Shown here piece after piece: positions 5,859 to 7,026 of a stretch of 7,026 bases of DNA. Numbering within the stretch: the first letter of the stretch is position 1; each line of letters starts with the position of its first letter. Both the position numbers and the translations under genes were made by a program. The notes under the pieces were generated by a model. The model made no database searches. It saw only the letters and a program-made list of their open reading frames with translations, and was not told the DNA's origin. The DNA is from Methanoregulaceae archaeon (GTDB taxonomy: Archaea > Halobacteriota > Methanomicrobia > Methanomicrobiales > Methanospirillaceae), in contig DUGU01000311.1 of assembly GCA_013331215.1 (NCBI GenBank), forward strand, positions 1 to 7,026, given 5' to 3'.

Positions 5859-7026
5859 GGTCTGGCTCCGTTGCGGGTTGGAATGGAGAAGGTGAAGGTC
5901 GATCCGAGACCGGGGGTCGACTGCACGGCGATCGACCCGCCGTGCCGCTCGACGATCCGTTTGCAGATGGCGAGGCCGATCCCGGTGCCGTCGTACTCGC
6001 CCTTGGCGTGCAGGCGCTGGAAGAGCATGAAGATCCGGTCGAGGTGGCGGGCGTCGATCCCGATCCCGTTGTCGGCGACGGAGAAGACCCAGTCGCCCCC
6101 CTCGCGCACGGTCGAGATGCGGATCTCGGGGACGGCGCCGGGCTTCTGGAACTTGAGCGCGTTGCCGATCAGGTTCTGGAAGACCTGGGTGATCTGGATG
6201 CCGTCGGCGAAGATCTCGGGCAGGCGGTCCTCGACCGCGACGTGCGCGTGCCGGTCCCGGATCGAGACCCGGAGGTTGAGGAGGGCCTGGTCGAGGGCCC
6301 GGTTCGTATCGATCAGGTCGAACTCGTGGGCCTTGGTCTGGACCCGGGAGTAGGCGAGCAGGTCCTGGATCACCTGCTGCATCTGCCTCGTGCCGTCGAC
6401 GATGAAGTTGATGTACCGGTCGGCGCGCTCGTCGAGCTCGCCCTTGTACCGCCGTTCCAGGAGCTCGGTGAAACCCGAGATCGCCCGGAGCGGCTCCTGG
6501 AGATCGTGGGAGGCGATGTACGCGAACTGCTGGAGCTCCTCGTTCGACCGCGCGAGCCCCCGGCTCCGCTCCTCGAGCGCGGACGCCGTCGCCTTGTGCT
6601 CGGTGATCTCCCGCTCCAGGCTGCGGTTGGCCTCGACGAGGTCGGCCGTCCGCTCCTTGACCCGGTCGTCGAGCTCGTTGTACGCCGTCAGGAGCGCGGC
6701 CTCGGCGCGCTTCCGCTCGGTCACGTCGCGGGCGGCGGCGAAAATGCCGGCGATCCCGCCCGATTCGTCGCGATAGACGGCCGCGTTGTACAGCACGGGG
6801 GTGATCCGGCCGTCGCGGTGGCGGATCTCGAGCTCGTAGTCGGTGACCGAGCCGTCGCGGAAGATCTGCTCGTACCCGGCCTTCGCCCGCTCCGGCTCGG
6901 TGAAGTACTCGGAGAAGTTCGTGCCGATCAGGCCGTCCCGCGGTACGCCCGTGACCCGGATCGTCGCCTCGTTCACGTCGCTGATCGTGCCGTCGGGGTT
7001 GATCGTGACCAGCGGGTCGAGGCTCG
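5855..7026 (-). CDS. PAS sensor histidine kinase, N-terminus cut off by the window edge
   Basis: The frame is open to the right edge with 389 visible codons; numbering here starts at the first complete one (7024-7022). Residues 1-102 form a PAS domain (begins [17 protein letters not shown], ends ARDVTERK), which may bind a small ligand or cofactor, but nothing identifies it. A long heptad-like helix (102-162) joins it to the DHp domain with phospho-histidine H173 in ASHDLQEP. The ATPase domain has N284/N288, DNGIGI (318-323), the F-box FMLF and GTGIGL (346-351). The kinase is catalytically complete. More sensory domains or membrane segments may lie off the right edge. A GTG at 6976 is inside the PAS domain and is not the real start. 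The downstream regulator overlaps its stop by 4 nt. Its core is closely related to that of the hybrid kinase: 53 of 72 residues are identical across the DHp region. Confidence 0.95.
   Translation of the reverse strand, partial: SLDPLVTINPDGTISDVNEATIRVTGVPRDGLIGTNFSEYFTEPERAKAGYEQIFRDGSVTDYELEIRHRDGRITPVLYNAAVYRDESGGIAGIFAAARDVTERKRAEAALLTAYNELDDRVKERTADLVEANRSLEREITEHKATASALEERSRGLARSNEELQQFAYIASHDLQEPLRAISGFTELLERRYKGELDERADRYINFIVDGTRQMQQVIQDLLAYSRVQTKAHEFDLIDTNRALDQALLNLRVSIRDRHAHVAVEDRLPEIFADGIQITQVFQNLIGNALKFQKPGAVPEIRISTVREGGDWVFSVADNGIGIDARHLDRIFMLFQRLHAKGEYDGTGIGLAICKRIVERHGGSIAVQSTPGLGSTFTFSIPTRNGARP
5866..5869 (-). promoter_or_regulatory. Ribosome site of the response regulator inside the kinase gene
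   Basis: GGAG on the minus strand, 7 nt before ATG 5858, lies within the last codons of the upstream kinase. It supports the 5858 start and allows some independent initiation besides coupling. The hybrid kinase start at 5388 has no comparably good site (only AGGGAA further upstream), so it probably depends more on coupling. Confidence 0.6.
6491..6556 (-). repeat. DHp-coding segment shared with the downstream hybrid kinase
   Basis: Partner of the segment at 4513-4578, with 59 of 66 positions identical. It encodes the EELQ...SHDLQEP region around the phospho-histidine of the upstream kinase. Confidence 0.7.

Noticed and set aside
1..7026. CRISPR array, tRNA/rRNA genes, insertion sequence, prophage or attachment sites
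   Set aside because: I saw no regularly spaced repeats, tRNA-like cloverleaf segments, transposase motifs or terminal inverted repeats anywhere in the window.

Overview
The window is strongly GC-rich, with G or C favoured at third codon positions, and is almost fully coding. It most resembles a GC-rich methanogenic archaeon of the Methanomicrobia (Methanoculleus/Methanofollis-like). The clues are histidine kinases of the SHDLQEPLR type paired with Rcp1-like single-domain response regulators, a short lipoprotein signal followed by a Thr/Pro/Ser-rich tether, GGAGG ribosome sites, and a lone AT-rich island in the only real intergenic gap. This placement is an inference from style; a GC-rich bacterium is not excluded.

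Layout. (1) Positions 1-2822, minus strand: a large exported multicopper oxidase. 940 codons are visible and its C-terminus lies beyond the left edge. (2) Positions 2823-3024: a divergent regulatory region of about 200 bp. It holds an AT-rich promoter-like island, a combined direct/inverted repeat in the oxidase leader, and two overlapping hairpins just before the plus-strand gene. One of these hairpins buries that gene's ribosome site and, on the other strand, looks like an intrinsic terminator. (3) Positions 3025-3873, plus strand: a lipid-anchored G1-family (eqolisin, glutamic) peptidase with both catalytic residues in place. (4) A convergent gap of only 21 bp. (5) Positions 3895-7026, minus strand: a three-gene signalling operon read right to left. 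It comprises a PAS histidine kinase (5' end outside the window), an Rcp1-like response regulator, and a REC-PAS-histidine kinase hybrid. Both junctions are 4-nt ATGA overlaps.

How the parts fit. The left half encodes two envelope enzymes facing away from one shared control region, one oxidising and copper-dependent, the other proteolytic. The right half is a phosphotransfer module without any DNA-binding output, so its target is a protein partner or a gene elsewhere. The two kinases are tandem paralogues in their catalytic cores but carry different input modules. Nothing in the sequence directly ties the signalling operon to the envelope enzymes. The most noteworthy items are the prokaryotic lipoprotein eqolisin and the dual-strand hairpin at its start.
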